A stretch of 64,000 nucleotides of DNA from Semisulcospira habei (GCA_036245525.1 BTPG01000003.1:210177934-210241933); one strand, 5' to 3'; shown: positions 1-10,529, numbered from the stretch's first letter. Numbers and translations: made by a program. The notes: generated by a model not told the origin, from the sequence alone.

Positions 1-35
1 TTTGTGATGAACTGGTTGATGAATTAATTGACGAC

Positions 36-417
36 TTAGTTACTGAAATGAGTAACGGTGTCTGGGGGAATAATCTGTAGTTCTTCTCTGACAAATGCCC
101 TCTGGGGTGCAGGGTCATAGAGATAATATATTGTTGCGCCAGGACCGTCAGGACTGGGGACTATTTTTTTTATATTGTGTACAGACGTTGACCAGATGGG
201 GTCTGTTGCCCTGCGTCTGTCGTCGTTCTCAGCCTCCCCTGGCTGATATAAATATCTCACCTGTTTGGTAAATAAACTTTTGTCAGGTGCCTGTGCTGAC
301 ATTGTTTTTGACTCTGTAATTGTTTTCAATTTAATAGCATCAGCAGGTTTTGGGTGTCCTTCATTGTTCATTGCTTTTATCACATGTGGTAATCGCTTAA
401 CCCACTCCGTGTTACGG
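36..417 (-). pseudogene. Polinton-like integrase, C-terminal fragment
   Basis: This is the C-terminal part of the retroviral-type integrase whose core lies at 1769-2333 on the same strand. It contains the segment WVKRLPHVIKAMNNEG, of the kind that follows the catalytic core in integrases of Polinton/Maverick-like elements. After it comes a basic tail with a short beta-rich stretch (NIKKIVPSPDG, YYLYDPAPQRAFVREEL) that could be an SH3-like DNA-binding end. The frame stops at 36-38. It is cut off from the core by LINE insertions at 418-532 and 611-1753. The frame happens to read through the smaller insert, because insert plus duplication is 129 bp. A broken copy is the likely reading; the assignment rests on motif order only. 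Confidence 0.6.
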
Positions 418-532
418 AGACTGGGAACCACCTGGAGTAGAATCGAAGGAGAAGCACAGGACAGGAGTTGCTGGAGGTCTCTCGTCGACGGCCTATACCC
501 GGGTAGGGGTGACAGGCGTAAGTAAGTAAGTA
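418..532 (+). mobile_element. 5'-truncated LINE 3' end (115 bp) inside the integrase
   Basis: A 115-bp plus-strand insert is flanked by a perfect 14-bp direct repeat, ACTCCGTGTTACGG, at 404-417 and 533-546. It encodes the end of a LINE protein (EAQDRSCWRSLVDGLYPGRG, then a stop) and ends in an AAGT tandem tail. Short 3' fragments with a simple-repeat tail and a target-site duplication are the normal product of 5'-truncated target-primed reverse transcription. Confidence 0.85.
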
Positions 533-610
533 ACTCCGTGTTACGGGTGTCATGCATGAGTTCCTTAGAATACTGGTAACTGAAAAGTCTTTCTGATAAC
601 TGTTTGTTAA
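533..610 (-). pseudogene. Polinton-like integrase, middle fragment
   Basis: About 78 bp of integrase sequence survive between the two LINE insertions. The minus strand reads NKQLSERLFSYQYSKELMH, which follows the catalytic-core glutamate region in this integrase type. It is bounded on both sides by the target-site duplications of the two inserts. Confidence 0.6.
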
Positions 611-1753
611 GCAGTCTAACGAATGGAATGGATCCCTCTATGTGGTCTTTGTAGACTTTGAGAAGGCCTTCGACAGTCTGCATCGAGACTCCCTTTGGAA
701 AATCCTGCGATACTATGGAATCCCCCAGAAACTTGTCAACATCATCAGGTCCCTGTACAAGAATTTTGAGTGCAGAGTCGTCCACAACAACCAGCTCACC
801 GAACCGTTTAAGGTGGAAACCGGAGTGAAACAAGGATGTATTCTTTCGCCAATCCTATTCTCAATGGCAATTGATTGGATCATGCGCCGCACCACAGAGG
901 GAAGGAGGCAGGGAATTCAGTGGACGCTGACCTCAATGCTGGATGACCTCGACTACGCCGATGATATCGGGCTGCTGGCAAGCAGAAACCAGGACATGCA
1001 ACAGAAGACACAACAGTTGACACAGTCAGCAAGCTCCATAGGTCTCGGGGTCAACATTAGGAAGACTCAAGTCATGAGGAAGAACACCATAGTGGGCGAC
1101 CCAATCACCATCAATGACCAACCTCTGCAAGAGGTGGACGAGTTCACGTACCTGGGCAGCAAGGTTACCACAGATGGAGACTGCACAAGGGAGATCACCA
1201 CAAGAATCAGCAAAGCCAACCAAGCCTTCGCAATGCTGAAACCCATCTGGAGGACCACAAGCCTGAGCATCCACACCAAGCTCCGTATTTTTAAGAGCAA
1301 CGTGCTGAGTGTCCTTCTATATGGGTCAGAATGCTGGAAATCCACTATCGCTACGGAACGCAAGCTGGATGTCTTCCAGAACAAGTGCCTGCGACGGATC
1401 ATGAAGGTCTTCTGGCCAAACATGATTACAAACGAGGAACTACGGAAGAGAGCAGGCGCAGACAGCATCGCTGAAACCATCGCCACACGGAGATGGAGAT
1501 GGCTAGGCCACGTTTGCAGAATGTCACCTGACTCATTACCAAGGGTGGCACTGAGATGGACACCACAGGGGAAGAGAAACCGTGGGCGACCAAAGGAGAC
1601 GTGGCGCCGAACCGTGGAGCGAGAGCTCAAGAACAGAGGCCTTACTCTGCAAACAGCACCCAAAATAGCAGCTGACAGACAAAAGTGGCGCTCCCTTGCC
1701 GTCGCCTCAAGCACCAGACGGCGCAGAGAGGACTGAATGAATGAATGAAATGA
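611..1753 (+). mobile_element. 5'-truncated LINE (reverse transcriptase part) inside the integrase
   Basis: The insert is flanked by a perfect 15-bp duplication, ATAACTGTTTGTTAA, at 596-610 and 1754-1768. The frame is open from the insert edge to the stop near 1736, about 370 codons. It holds reverse transcriptase motifs FVDFEKAFDS, GVKQGCILSP and LDYADDIGLL, then a C-terminal domain with WLGHVCRM and RGRPKETWRR. The 3' end is a TGAA repeat. The 5' half (endonuclease, N-terminal RT) is missing. The GVKQGC and short-repeat tail resemble RTE-type LINEs, but I cannot fix the clade. The open frame and exact duplication indicate a recent insertion. Confidence 0.85.
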
Positions 1754-1768
1754 ATAACTGTTTGTTAA

Positions 1769-2333
1769 AGTTCTCTACAATTGCCTGTGATCTGTGCACA
1801 CCTGGAATGCCTCGTCTGACCAGTACACCATGCTTTGCAAATAACTGATTAACAGCACCTTTGAATTCTGATCCGTCATCAACCTGCACTAGTCTGGGGT
1901 ATCTTAAAGGGCCACGACTATATATTTTTGTTAAAGCAGTAGCAACTGTACTGGCAGTTTTGTCAGATATGGGTTCAGCGTCTTTATACCTTGAAGCAAT
2001 GTCTACGACAGTCAGTGCATACTTGTATCGTTTCTTTCTTATTGTATCGTGTGGAAGAAACAAAAGGTCCATTTGGTGCGTGTCATTTGGTGATGTGTTT
2101 TCAAAATGGGGTCTTGTTATTTTTCTTGGAGCAGGGAGGTATATCTGCCAAATTGCTTGTCTCTGTAACCATTGTTTGACTTGATTGAGTGTTATATCTC
2201 CGCCCACAGCGGCATGTAATTTCTGAATAGCTGTTTGCCCTTTCCAATAGCCTGATGGTGAGTAATATATTTTCGATAGTTTATTTTCGGCTGTCATTTT
2301 TTCTAGCAATGAAAACTCCTGTAAAATAAACAA
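1769..2333 (-). pseudogene. Polinton-like DDE integrase, N-terminal and core part (interrupted)
   Basis: The protein begins at 2333 with an N-terminal region (KIYYSPSGYWKG, ITLNQVKQWLQRQ) that looks like the helix-turn-helix segment before an rve core. The core follows with the DDE residues in order: Asp in HQMDLLFLP, Asp in LVQVDDGSEF, and Glu in AIVENFNKQL. Such integrases occur in Polinton/Maverick elements, and the same class includes the C. elegans transposon protein F54H12.3. A LINE interrupts the frame just after the catalytic Glu. It overlaps the next gene upstream (2281-2715) by about 50 bp, which is the compact packing seen in virus-like elements. Confidence 0.7.
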
Positions 2334-2715
2334 ATGTCATTCCCACTAGAACAAAAATTATCTCTCCATTTCTTTGTTGTGTGCTTGGTTTGTAATAGTC
2401 ACTTAGTTTCGGTTTTGGAATGGTCATGTCTTCACCCGTGACTAAAAAATACTCACGGATTGCTTCGTCTGTATTTGAAAACGTATGTTGTGCGTGGCCT
2501 TCAAGCCTGAGTTTTTCATTGATGAAATCAAGTTTCTCAATTCTATTCTTTTCATATTCCTGCTGGGCTTGAGCAAGTTTCTCAGATGCCTCATTGTGAC
2601 GTTTCATTTCTTCTGCAGATTCTTCTCTACCCATTTTTGAAAAGAGATAATTAGAGCCACTAAATGCCAGAGCATTAACCATAGCACCTCCTATCATAAT
2701 AGCTATCGTCGCCAT
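2281..2715 (-). CDS. Small membrane protein of the Polinton-like block (144 aa)
   Basis: I do not recognise a named family. The protein starts with a hydrophobic segment (IAIMIGGAMVNALAF). A charged, probably coiled-coil middle follows (EEMKRHNEASEKLAQAQQ, NRIEKLDFINEKL), and near the C-terminus there is a second hydrophobic segment (IIFVLVGMTFVYFTGVFI) ending in basic residues. Two membrane anchors around a coiled coil would suit a virion-membrane or assembly protein, but that is inference. Its 3' end overlaps the integrase start and its start lies 12 bp from the stop of the 76-aa gene upstream. No breaks are visible. Confidence 0.55.
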   Translation of the reverse strand: MATIAIMIGGAMVNALAFSGSNYLFSKMGREESAEEMKRHNEASEKLAQAQQEYEKNRIEKLDFINEKLRLEGHAQHTFSNTDEAIREYFLVTGEDMTIPKPKLSDYYKPSTQQRNGEIIFVLVGMTFVYFTGVFIARKNDSRK

Positions 2716-2726
2716 AATATTTTTAT

Positions 2727-2957
2727 TTACATAGAAACATTTTCGGGAATAATTCCCTGCTTAACAAGAAAGTCTTTCGTAGCAATTGACGCTGTAACAA
2801 CTACAATTAGCTTAGCACTGTCTTCAAAATCTAATCTACTCAAGTCTGCTGATTTCATTTTGAGTAGACTTTTCCCCAGCATAGAATAAGCTACTGCTAA
2901 TCCACTGATTACTGCAGAGTGATAGACAAGGTTCATCATGTTCTTTGAGTCATTCAT
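2727..2957 (-). CDS. Small hydrophobic protein of the Polinton-like block (76 aa)
   Basis: This 76-residue frame has a central hydrophobic segment (LVYHSAVISGLAVAYSML) and a second moderately hydrophobic stretch (LIVVVTASIATKDFLV). The name and function are unknown. It sits between two other minus-strand small genes with very short gaps, so it is probably part of the same transcription unit. Small single-gene size and tight spacing argue for a virus-like module rather than host exons. Confidence 0.5.
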   Translation of the reverse strand: MNDSKNMMNLVYHSAVISGLAVAYSMLGKSLLKMKSADLSRLDFEDSAKLIVVVTASIATKDFLVKQGIIPENVSM

Positions 2958-2993
2958 TTTCTAATACAAGAAAAATTAAAATAATATTTTTAT

Positions 2994-3452
2994 TTACTGC
3001 ATATAAAATGGGTCAACGGCTTTGGGTGTTACTGGTAATGTGGCGACTTCTGGTTTTGTTTTTGGAGTGTCTGATTTTTTGGACACTGTACGAGTCTGTG
3101 GTTTGTATTTTTTGTATAATTGATAACCTACGTAACCAAATCCGACAACAAATCCGGCAACTATATATTTTGTTGTTTGAGGTTCGGGGTCAGGGCGGGG
3201 GTCAGGGTTAGTTGTTTGTCTCTCACTTTGATGATGATGTCCTGTCGGTGTCAGTCCTAACAGTAGTGACGCCTGGTTAGTCACATGAGTCTTTTCTGTT
3301 TGCGCTTGAAGCTGTAATTTTTTTTGTCTGTTATATTCGGCTAATCTTTTACCAGCCTCTATTCGACCTGGACTTTTAGCCTTAGTCACAGTTTGAACCT
3401 GTGTCAAAACAGGGTCCGGGTTCAGTTGTGTAGTCATCTTGTTCTCGTCCAT
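2994..3452 (-). CDS. Small membrane-anchored protein of the Polinton-like block (152 aa)
   Basis: The N-terminal two thirds are polar and rich in Gln, Thr and Lys (RLAEYNRQKKLQLQAQTE). One hydrophobic segment (YIVAGFVVGFGYVGYQLY) lies near residue 105, and a basic, Pro/Thr-rich tail follows. A single-pass membrane protein is likely. Its start overlaps the end of the 179-aa frame upstream by about 70 bp in another reading frame, again compact packing. I do not recognise the family. Confidence 0.5.
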   Translation of the reverse strand: MDENKMTTQLNPDPVLTQVQTVTKAKSPGRIEAGKRLAEYNRQKKLQLQAQTEKTHVTNQASLLLGLTPTGHHHQSERQTTNPDPRPDPEPQTTKYIVAGFVVGFGYVGYQLYKKYKPQTRTVSKKSDTPKTKPEVATLPVTPKAVDPFYMQ

Positions 3453-3921
3453 TTGATCCTTCTTTTTCTTTCTCTAGAAAATTTATTTTTGAAAAATCAA
3501 TATGACTCCCAGTAACAAGAAGGGTTACGACAGGAGCAAGGTAATTTCCAAACTTGTAAAACATGACACATGCTAATTTGCCAATTGAACTTGAAACAAT
3601 AGGATTACTTTCAAGGTCGTGTGAAAGACTGTCACTATCCACAGGTAGAAAGTGACTCACTGCTTTTGTGTATAGGCATACAAGAGATCGACTTAAATCA
3701 CGAGTCATTAGTGAGGCAATGTGGTTCTCATATTTTGAATGAAGCTTGATTAGTTCGTCAGAGCTTAGAGATTCAATATCCTCTGTTGTGTATTGTCTTC
3801 CTAGATAAGTCTTTGATTTGCCTGAGACAATCACAGACAAAAGACGCTGTTTTTTCGAGTCTAAGTCTTTGTTTTCTACAGCATTGATATCATTCAACAA
3901 AAGGAGTTCATCAGGGTTCAT
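3382..3921 (-). CDS. Hypothetical protein of the Polinton-like block (179 aa)
   Basis: This is the most upstream gene visible in the block. It is a mostly polar protein with a helical N-terminus (LLLNDINAVENKDLDSKKQ) and one moderately hydrophobic part (FYKFGNYLAPVVTLLVTG) in the last third. The C-terminus overlaps the next gene. The AT-rich DNA just upstream (3922-3965) could hold the promoter or the edge of the element. The function is unknown and no frame breaks are visible. Confidence 0.45.
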   Translation of the reverse strand: MNPDELLLLNDINAVENKDLDSKKQRLLSVIVSGKSKTYLGRQYTTEDIESLSSDELIKLHSKYENHIASLMTRDLSRSLVCLYTKAVSHFLPVDSDSLSHDLESNPIVSSSIGKLACVMFYKFGNYLAPVVTLLVTGSHIDFSKINFLEKEKEGSNGREQDDYTTEPGPCFDTGSNCD

Positions 3922-4496
<575 letters not shown>

Positions 4497-4789
4497 ACCG
4501 TTTGATTTCACAGACATGAGTACATTAAGCCCACTTGAAATCACCCCTTCTTTAAAAGTCCCTGTTGACTTTTGACATCACTTAGTGATTTAAAAGGCTG
4601 TATTTATGAAAGGCTTTTGATGGCTGAGGGCCTTTCAAAAGCACAGTCCCGCTTGCGGCTTGTGCCCGAATTGAAAAGAAATGGAATGCGGCCGCTATTG
4701 AAAAGCGCGGTGTGAGGGCAACACAAAAGGCGACCAACCGTGACACTAGCCGGCAGCTCAGGCTTACGGTAAAATTGTACTGACATGAG

Positions 4790-5005
4790 TGTCTGTAAGT
4801 GTGTTTGTAAGTGAGTGTGTCTGTTTGTTTATGCGTCTGTTTGTTTGTTTGTGTGTGTCTGTGCGTGCGTGCGTGTGTGTGTGCGTGCGTGTGCGCATGT
4901 GTGCGTGCGCGCGTGCGTGTGCGCATGTGTGCGTGTGTGCGTGCGCGTGTGTGTGTGCGTGCGCGTGTGCGTGTGTGTGTGTGTGCGTGCGCGTGTGCGA
5001 TTACA
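4790..5005. repeat. Degenerate GT/GC-rich microsatellite
   Basis: Alternating purine-pyrimidine sequence (GTGTGC, GTGCGC motifs), of a kind with Z-DNA potential. No gene is supported. Confidence 0.9.
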
Positions 5006-6359
5006 TGGCATGCGTGTGACTGAGGGCTCTTGCAACTTCTTGCCGCAACTGAAAATCAACAACACACATACAGAACCCCCAGCTCACAAAACTTGCTCGA
5101 CAAGTCTGGTCGGGTAGCATAAGACTCGTCAGGCTTGTTTCTAATTTAGATATGCATAACATTTTGGAAAGACCAAGATCGATTTTAGGATCAGGTTTTG
5201 CCGGATCGGACTTATTCTTGCCGGTTAGTGTTTGAAAATGACCGGTTGTTTTTGTTATAATTTATTCATTGGACTATTAGCCGGTTGAGATGTATGACGT
5301 CAGCTCTGTAAACCGGTTAGTTGTTTATGCGTGTCTATGTTGTTAGAGTGTCAGTGTGTGCGACAGTGTGTGTGTGTGTGTGTGTGTTGAAAGTTCCACT
5401 TGGTCCCGACCTGACCAGGGTGCTGGTTGCGCAGATAACGCCAGTAGCAACAGACGGTGTGTGTACATAGAAACGCAAAGGCTTTTGTCCACGTATGGGT
5501 TGATTCAAAGCGCCGTGCACATGAATGCACTTAGATCTTTGTAGTCAAGTTACGACGACCTAACCATATTGAAATCTGTCTGCATAGAATTCTAAAAGAT
5601 ATGTTATGAAAAGAAATAACAAGCCATTATGCTCGGGACGTGCCCACGCAGGGCTGTCCCCTACCCGACAAATTCTAAAGACCCTCTCTTGTCAAGCGTA
5701 GCATGAAAGAAATGGGGACAGTGTACTGAATTGTATGCATAAACGTCTACTGTAAAAGGGTAGGCTAGCTAACAGAAAAATCTGTTCCTCATAAATCGTC
5801 TCTGACAGTATATACCAAATGACAGTATATGCATGTTTATGTTAGTATGTACGTACGTGCGTGTGCATGTGCGTGTGTTTATGTGTTGGTATGTGTGTGT
5901 GTGTGTGTGTGTGTGTATGTTTGCCTGTGTATATAACTTGTATGGCAATCTGGCACTGCCCTTGAATTATCTTGGTTTGCAACTGGCGTGTCTGTGTGTT
6001 TGCGTGTGCACGTATATTTGACTTGTTATGTTCCAGAGTCGTGCTTAAACAGAGCCAATTGTATATACAGAGCCAAGTGTTTGCACTGAGCGGTCCCCCC
6101 CTGCACAACACATTTCTAAACATCTTTTCACGCGTGACGCTGTGTGAATGGCGCTGTGAAAGCTTTTACCCAACTCATTGAAAGAGGGTTTGGCATTGAG
6201 TCTTGTCATGCGTGAACTGAAATGATATGTGTGGGACATAGCATGTGAGTTTTTCGGAAATCGACTCTGGCAGTATTGAGAGAAACGGTCATGTAAAAGT
6301 TAATGACCGTAATTAGTAATTAATGAAGGTCATTAGGTGTTGACAGAGACAATAGTTAT
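5006..6359. other. Non-coding interval with short TG tracts
   Basis: Short TG tracts lie at 5365-5387 and 5891-5914. A stretch near 5950-5970 (CTGGCACT, CCTTGAATTAT) recurs near 47150 and is probably an old dispersed repeat. I see no gene. Confidence 0.5.
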
Positions 6360-6567
6360 AGAGATAAAACAATAGAGTCCCGATAGATAATCAGATCAAT
6401 AGAGCCGCATCAGTCATGCTCATCACTTTTTAAAAATCAAAGGGTTGATTCAGAATTAACGGGGGTAAAATTGGGGTCAAAAATATGATATTAAAAAATG
6501 ATGTAAATTAATGACTGATGCGGCTCTATTGAATTCATTGTCTATCGGGACTCTATTGTTTTATCTC
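6360..6567. mobile_element. MITE-like inverted-repeat element
   Basis: A 57-bp left arm (6360-6417, GAGATAAAACAATAGAGTCC...) is matched in reverse complement at 6511-6567, with a spacer of about 95 bp. The arms carry only a few mismatches. No transposase is present, so it would be non-autonomous. Confidence 0.7.
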
Positions 6568-6568
6568 T

Positions 6569-6663
6569 GATCTAACTGTTTGTCTGTCCAGCTCTGAGTG
6601 ATACCCCTTGGTTTGTGTACAATTCTGACAGCGCTAGCCTCACCTATCTGGTTTGTGAGTTCT
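6569..6663. repeat. Diverged copy of a dispersed repeat (see 38584 and 38958)
   Basis: It shares GATCTAACTGTTTGTCTGTC, the AGCGCTAGCCTCACCTATCT core and CTGGTTTGTGAGT with the two copies near 38.6 and 39.0 kb, and the core with a fragment at 24184-24223. Confidence 0.75.
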
Positions 6664-6795
6664 CCCCCTCGCCCGATAGAGCCGTAATACTTGGCTACAT
6701 TGTCATCAGCACTATACTGTAAGCCCGTATGTAATGTGGCATGTAACCCCTCGATTGCTACAGACGATACAGTTCTGGGGAGAGAGACCTAAACA

Positions 6796-6852
6796 CGTGG
6801 TAAACATGGGGTAAAGACGAGGTAAACACGGGGTAAACACGGGGTAAACGCG
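6796..6852. repeat. Short tandem repeat of about 12-13 bp (GGTAAACACGGG)
   Basis: About five imperfect copies of a GTAAACACGGG-type unit follow each other. No gene overlaps it. Confidence 0.75.
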
Positions 6853-7269
6853 GATATATTTCCCAGAGTACCCGTCAGCAGCAGTCGAGGGGTTAGAATG
6901 AACTGTGAGATCAAACTGATCCTTTTGGAACAATACAGCATTTTGACATTTTACTTTGAAATCTTTACAACAGGATTTTTCTTCGTGCACAGGCCTCTTA
7001 TTTGTATAATTCAGCACATGATACGTATCTCATGTTCCCTAGTGCTGTGTAAACGTAAAGCAAGACATTCAACCGGGTAAACATTGCGTGACTGACGGGT
7101 ATGGTCACTCGGCCAAGGCCGCTGTTATGTGTATTGTGTGCATCAGGCGAATACATTCATTTCAGGCCCCGCACAGCCGAGAAAACAGACACGCAGAACA
7201 CCTCGCACATCAAAGGGCATAGAAAAGACAACTAAAAATAGAGGTTGAAAGCCCTTTAAGTAAGGGGAA

Positions 7270-7312
7270 ATGAAACACGACGTTTCGGATCAGAGATCCT
7301 TCTTCACGGTGA
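7270..7312 (-). other. Penelope-like hairpin motif (hammerhead-like, incomplete)
   Basis: On the minus strand TGAAGA is followed by a perfect GGATC-TCT-GATCC hairpin and then GAAACGTC. This order resembles the conserved core (CTGANGA, stem II, GAAA) of hammerhead ribozymes associated with Penelope-like elements. The first core C is a G here and I could not place stem III, so activity is unlikely. It may mark a Penelope-like remnant. Confidence 0.35.
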
Positions 7313-7789
7313 TGTGGATATGGTTTTGCACATGAAAACACACACACACGTCAGAAGATAAAAAGTAGAGAATGTTGCTGTCTTTATTGCTACTCTATTT
7401 GCGTACAAGCTGACAATTCAATTCAGTTCAATTAAAAAGCTGTATTATCCCTTAAAGGGCAATTACAGTTTTGTGGACGGGTGAACAGTAAGAATAACAA
7501 TCATTCAAAAAACATTAATTAATACCAAGACATTCAAATATACAATGTGTATATAATATTGATATAGTAAATCTGTATGACGTATAATACTAAGAATAAA
7601 ACATATTAAAACTCTAACCACAAAACATTAATACATATTATTCAAAAGTAAAACATTTTGAACTCTGTAAAGATCAAACTGACAAACTTAACTAATAGAT
7701 ACACTAAAACATTCTGAAAAGCAAACATATCTTATAATACTGCCATATACGTTTAGTTATATAATAATAATAATAATGGCTCAGTGGTA

Positions 7790-8895
7790 GTGCCCAGAAG
7801 TCTTCTCACTTTCATTCCCTAATTTGCCTAAAACAGAAACAGATGGATCGACAAAAACAGATCTATGGCAGTGCCTGTAAGGATTCTCACGTCCATTTCC
7901 TAATTCATGATGACAAGCTGTAGACACGTGCCTGTTTAGCGTCCAGTAAGCAAAGGTCCTAAAAGACTTCTCACGTTCATCTCCTAATTCACGATGACAA
8001 GCTGTAGACACGTGCCTGTTTAGCGTCCCAGTAAGCAAAGGTCCTAAAAGACTTATCACGTTCATCTCCTAATTCATGATGACAAGCTGTAGACACGTGC
8101 CTGTTTAGCGTCCAGTAAGCAAAGGTCCTAAAAGACTTCTCACGTTCATCTCCTAATTCACGATGACAAGCTCTAGACACGTGCCTGTTTAGCGTCCCAG
8201 TAAGCAAAGGTCCTAAAAGACTTATCACGTTCATCTCCTAATTCATGATGACAAGCTGTAGACACGTGCCTGTTTAGCGTCCCAGTAAGAAAAGGTCCTA
8301 AAAGACTTCTCACGTTCATCTCCTAATTCACGATGACAAGCTGTAGACACGTGCCTGTTTAGCGTCCCAGTAAGCAAAGTTCCTAAAAGACTTCTCACGT
8401 TCATCTCCTAATTCACGATGACAAGCTGTAGACACGTGCCTGTTTAGCGTCCAAGTAAGCAAAGGTCCTAAAAGACTTATCACGTTCATCTCCTAATTCA
8501 TGATGACAAGCTGTAGACACGTGCCTGTTTAGCGTCCCAGTAAGAAAAGGTCCTAAAAGACTTCTCACGTTCATCTCCTAATTCACGATGACAAGCTGTA
8601 GACACGTGCCTGTTTAGCGTCCCAGTAAGCAAAGTTCCTAAAAGACTTCTCACGTTCATCTCCTAATTCACGATGACAAGCTGTAGACACGTGCCTGTTT
8701 AGCGTCCAAGTAAGCAAAGGTCCTAAAAGACTTATCACGTTCATCTCCTAATTCATGATGACAAGCTGTAGTAACATGCCAGTTTAGCGTCCCAGTAAGC
8801 AAAGGTCCTAAAAGACTTATCACGTTCATCTCCTAATTCATGACGACAAGCTGTAGTAACGTGCCTGTTTAGCGTCCCAGTAAGCAAAGGTCCTC
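7790..8895. repeat. 85-bp minisatellite with 255-bp higher-order repeat
   Basis: About 12-13 units of 84-85 bp, each carrying AGCGTCCCAGTAAGCAAAGG, ...CACGTTCATCTCC and GATGACAAGCTGTAGAC. Unit variants recur at exactly 255 bp: CCCAGTAAGA at 8281 and 8536, CCCAGTAAGC followed by AAAGTTCC at 8366 and 8621, and CCAAGTAAGC at 8451 and 8706. Open frames across it are repeat artefacts. Confidence 0.95.
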
Positions 8896-9019
8896 GGGCC
8901 AAAGACAGACGCAGCGGGCCCATTGTGGCCATCTTGGGCCCTAAGAAGTTTTGCTGCTCGGAGTGGAGGCCCTTTTCATAGAGCAAACTGGTGCACTGGT
9001 ATAGAGTGGACTTTGCTAA

Positions 9020-9268
9020 TAACAAGGTCGGGTGCAATAACACAAGGGGGATATGACAACTGATTTTATAACCGCAAGGTGGGTTGTAATAACATAAGGG
9101 GGATATGACAACTGATTTTATAACAACAAGGTGGGTGCAATAACACAAGGGGGATATGACAACTGATTTTATAACAACAAGGTGGGTGCAATAACACAAG
9201 GGGGATATGACAACTGATATTATAATCGCAAGGTGGGGTGTAATAACACAAGTGGGATATGACAACCA
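9020..9268. repeat. 51-52 bp minisatellite, about five units
   Basis: GGGGGATATGACAACTG recurs at 9046, 9098, 9149 and 9200, with a variant near 9251. Units read ...AACAAGGTGGGTGCAATAAC.... Confidence 0.92.
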
Positions 9269-9293
9269 ATGTTCCGAGGTCACGACGACACAT

Positions 9294-9509
9294 TTAACCC
9301 ATTCAGTGCGAGAAAATGTGAACACCACCCAACTGCAAGGGGTATAGATCCTCATGAGGCCCAGCAGTTGCGGGGGCTCATGAGGATCTATGCCTCTTGC
9401 CGACACCACTTTAAATCCATGCTTCTGGAATATCTAGGGATTTTGACCTTGAATATCAAAGAAAGACTGTAGAAACACAGCGTGCGTCAGCTGGCACGGA
9501 AAGGGTTAA
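9294..9509. mobile_element. TTAA-bordered MITE with internal hairpin
   Basis: TTAA at 9294-9297 is followed by CCCATTCAGTGC. The other end reads GCACGGAAAGGG followed by TTAA (9506-9509), so the terminal inverted repeat is about 12 bp. An internal inverted repeat, ATAGATCCTCATGA / TCATGAGGATCTAT, lies around 9346-9391. TTAA target duplications with CCC-starting ends are typical of the piggyBac superfamily. Confidence 0.65.
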
Positions 9510-9641
9510 TGAATAACTGACTTTGCTGGTAACACACTGACAAGTCTGGCTTCCCTAGTGTTTTGTTATATTGCAAGTTTACTGTATACAGCTCACGGGT
9601 AGTGCCTGAAGATTATCTTGGTGCCCAAAGAGTACCAATAC

Positions 9642-9811
9642 AGTGCGCATTATGGCCATCGGGCCGATATCGGCCGCGGTTGGACCCCGCACGGCTGTGT
9701 ACTGGCTGTGTAGTGGCTCTGTACTGCACGGCTGTGTACTCGTTCTGTACTGCACGGCTGTGAGTGGGCCAACAACAACCGACGTCGGCCCGATGGCCAT
9801 TTACGCATTAC
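9642..9811. mobile_element. Inverted-repeat element with GGCCATCGGGCCGA arms
   Basis: An arm of about 32 bp at 9642-9674 (CGCATTATGGCCATCGGGCC) is matched in reverse complement at 9779-9811. The interior has three tandem copies of a CTGTGTACT / CTGTACTGCACGG motif. No protein is encoded. Confidence 0.65.
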
Positions 9812-9989
9812 GAAGCTAGTCAGACACCACCTTTGAGCTGTCAGGGTCGACTCATATCCTGCGGCTGACTACAATTGAAAGAGGTAATGAAACAAAAACC
9901 AAACAAACGAGGAGTAAGACTCACATCTAAACAGATCTGTGGAAAACGAATGCTGTTTTATTTTGACAAATGCTGGTGTGTCATGATTA

Positions 9990-9997
9990 GAACATTC

Positions 9998-10030
<33 letters not shown>
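9990..10030. repeat. Poly(A) tract, about 40 bp
   Basis: An uninterrupted run of A. It could be the tail of an old retroposed copy, but no matching body or duplication was found. Confidence 0.9.
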
Positions 10031-10033
<3 letters not shown>

Positions 10034-10276
10034 AGCGCATATTGTGATACAAGTTTTATAAATAATTAAAACAAATCCCACAAGACGAGTAAACTATAAC
10101 CTAATATTTACATTAAATGTTTTTTGCATATTTCATAAAAACAGTAAATAAAAAAAAAACAAACAAACATGAAAGAAACAAAACGAAACCCCTAAATCAC
10201 AAGCAATCAGCACTAAAAACAAAACAAAACTAACAAGCAAACAAACAAACAATCACAAGAAATGATTACAAAATTA

Positions 10277-10526
10277 GTAGAGCAGAATCGCTAGTTATAC
10301 CGTACCCAGTTTCTATTTCCGTACCGTTTGCATTTTATATTTAAAAAGAAAGTCTCTCCGTTTATTAGCTCTGTCAACATCCTCCAGGTCCGTGTACTGA
10401 TTACATCTGCAATGGATGAGAGCATTACATAGGGTATTAAATCAGACATATACACGGAAAATGGCGCGAACAGCAAACGGTACGGAAATGGAAACAGGGT
10501 ACGGTAACTAGCGAATCTGCTCTACT
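10277..10526. mobile_element. MITE-like element with 54-bp inverted repeats
   Basis: The left arm 10277-10331 (AGTAGAGCAGAATCGCTAGT...CCGTACCGTTTGC) is matched in reverse complement at 10473-10526 with few differences. The total length is 250 bp and no transposase is encoded. Confidence 0.75.
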
Positions 10527-10529
10527 CTG

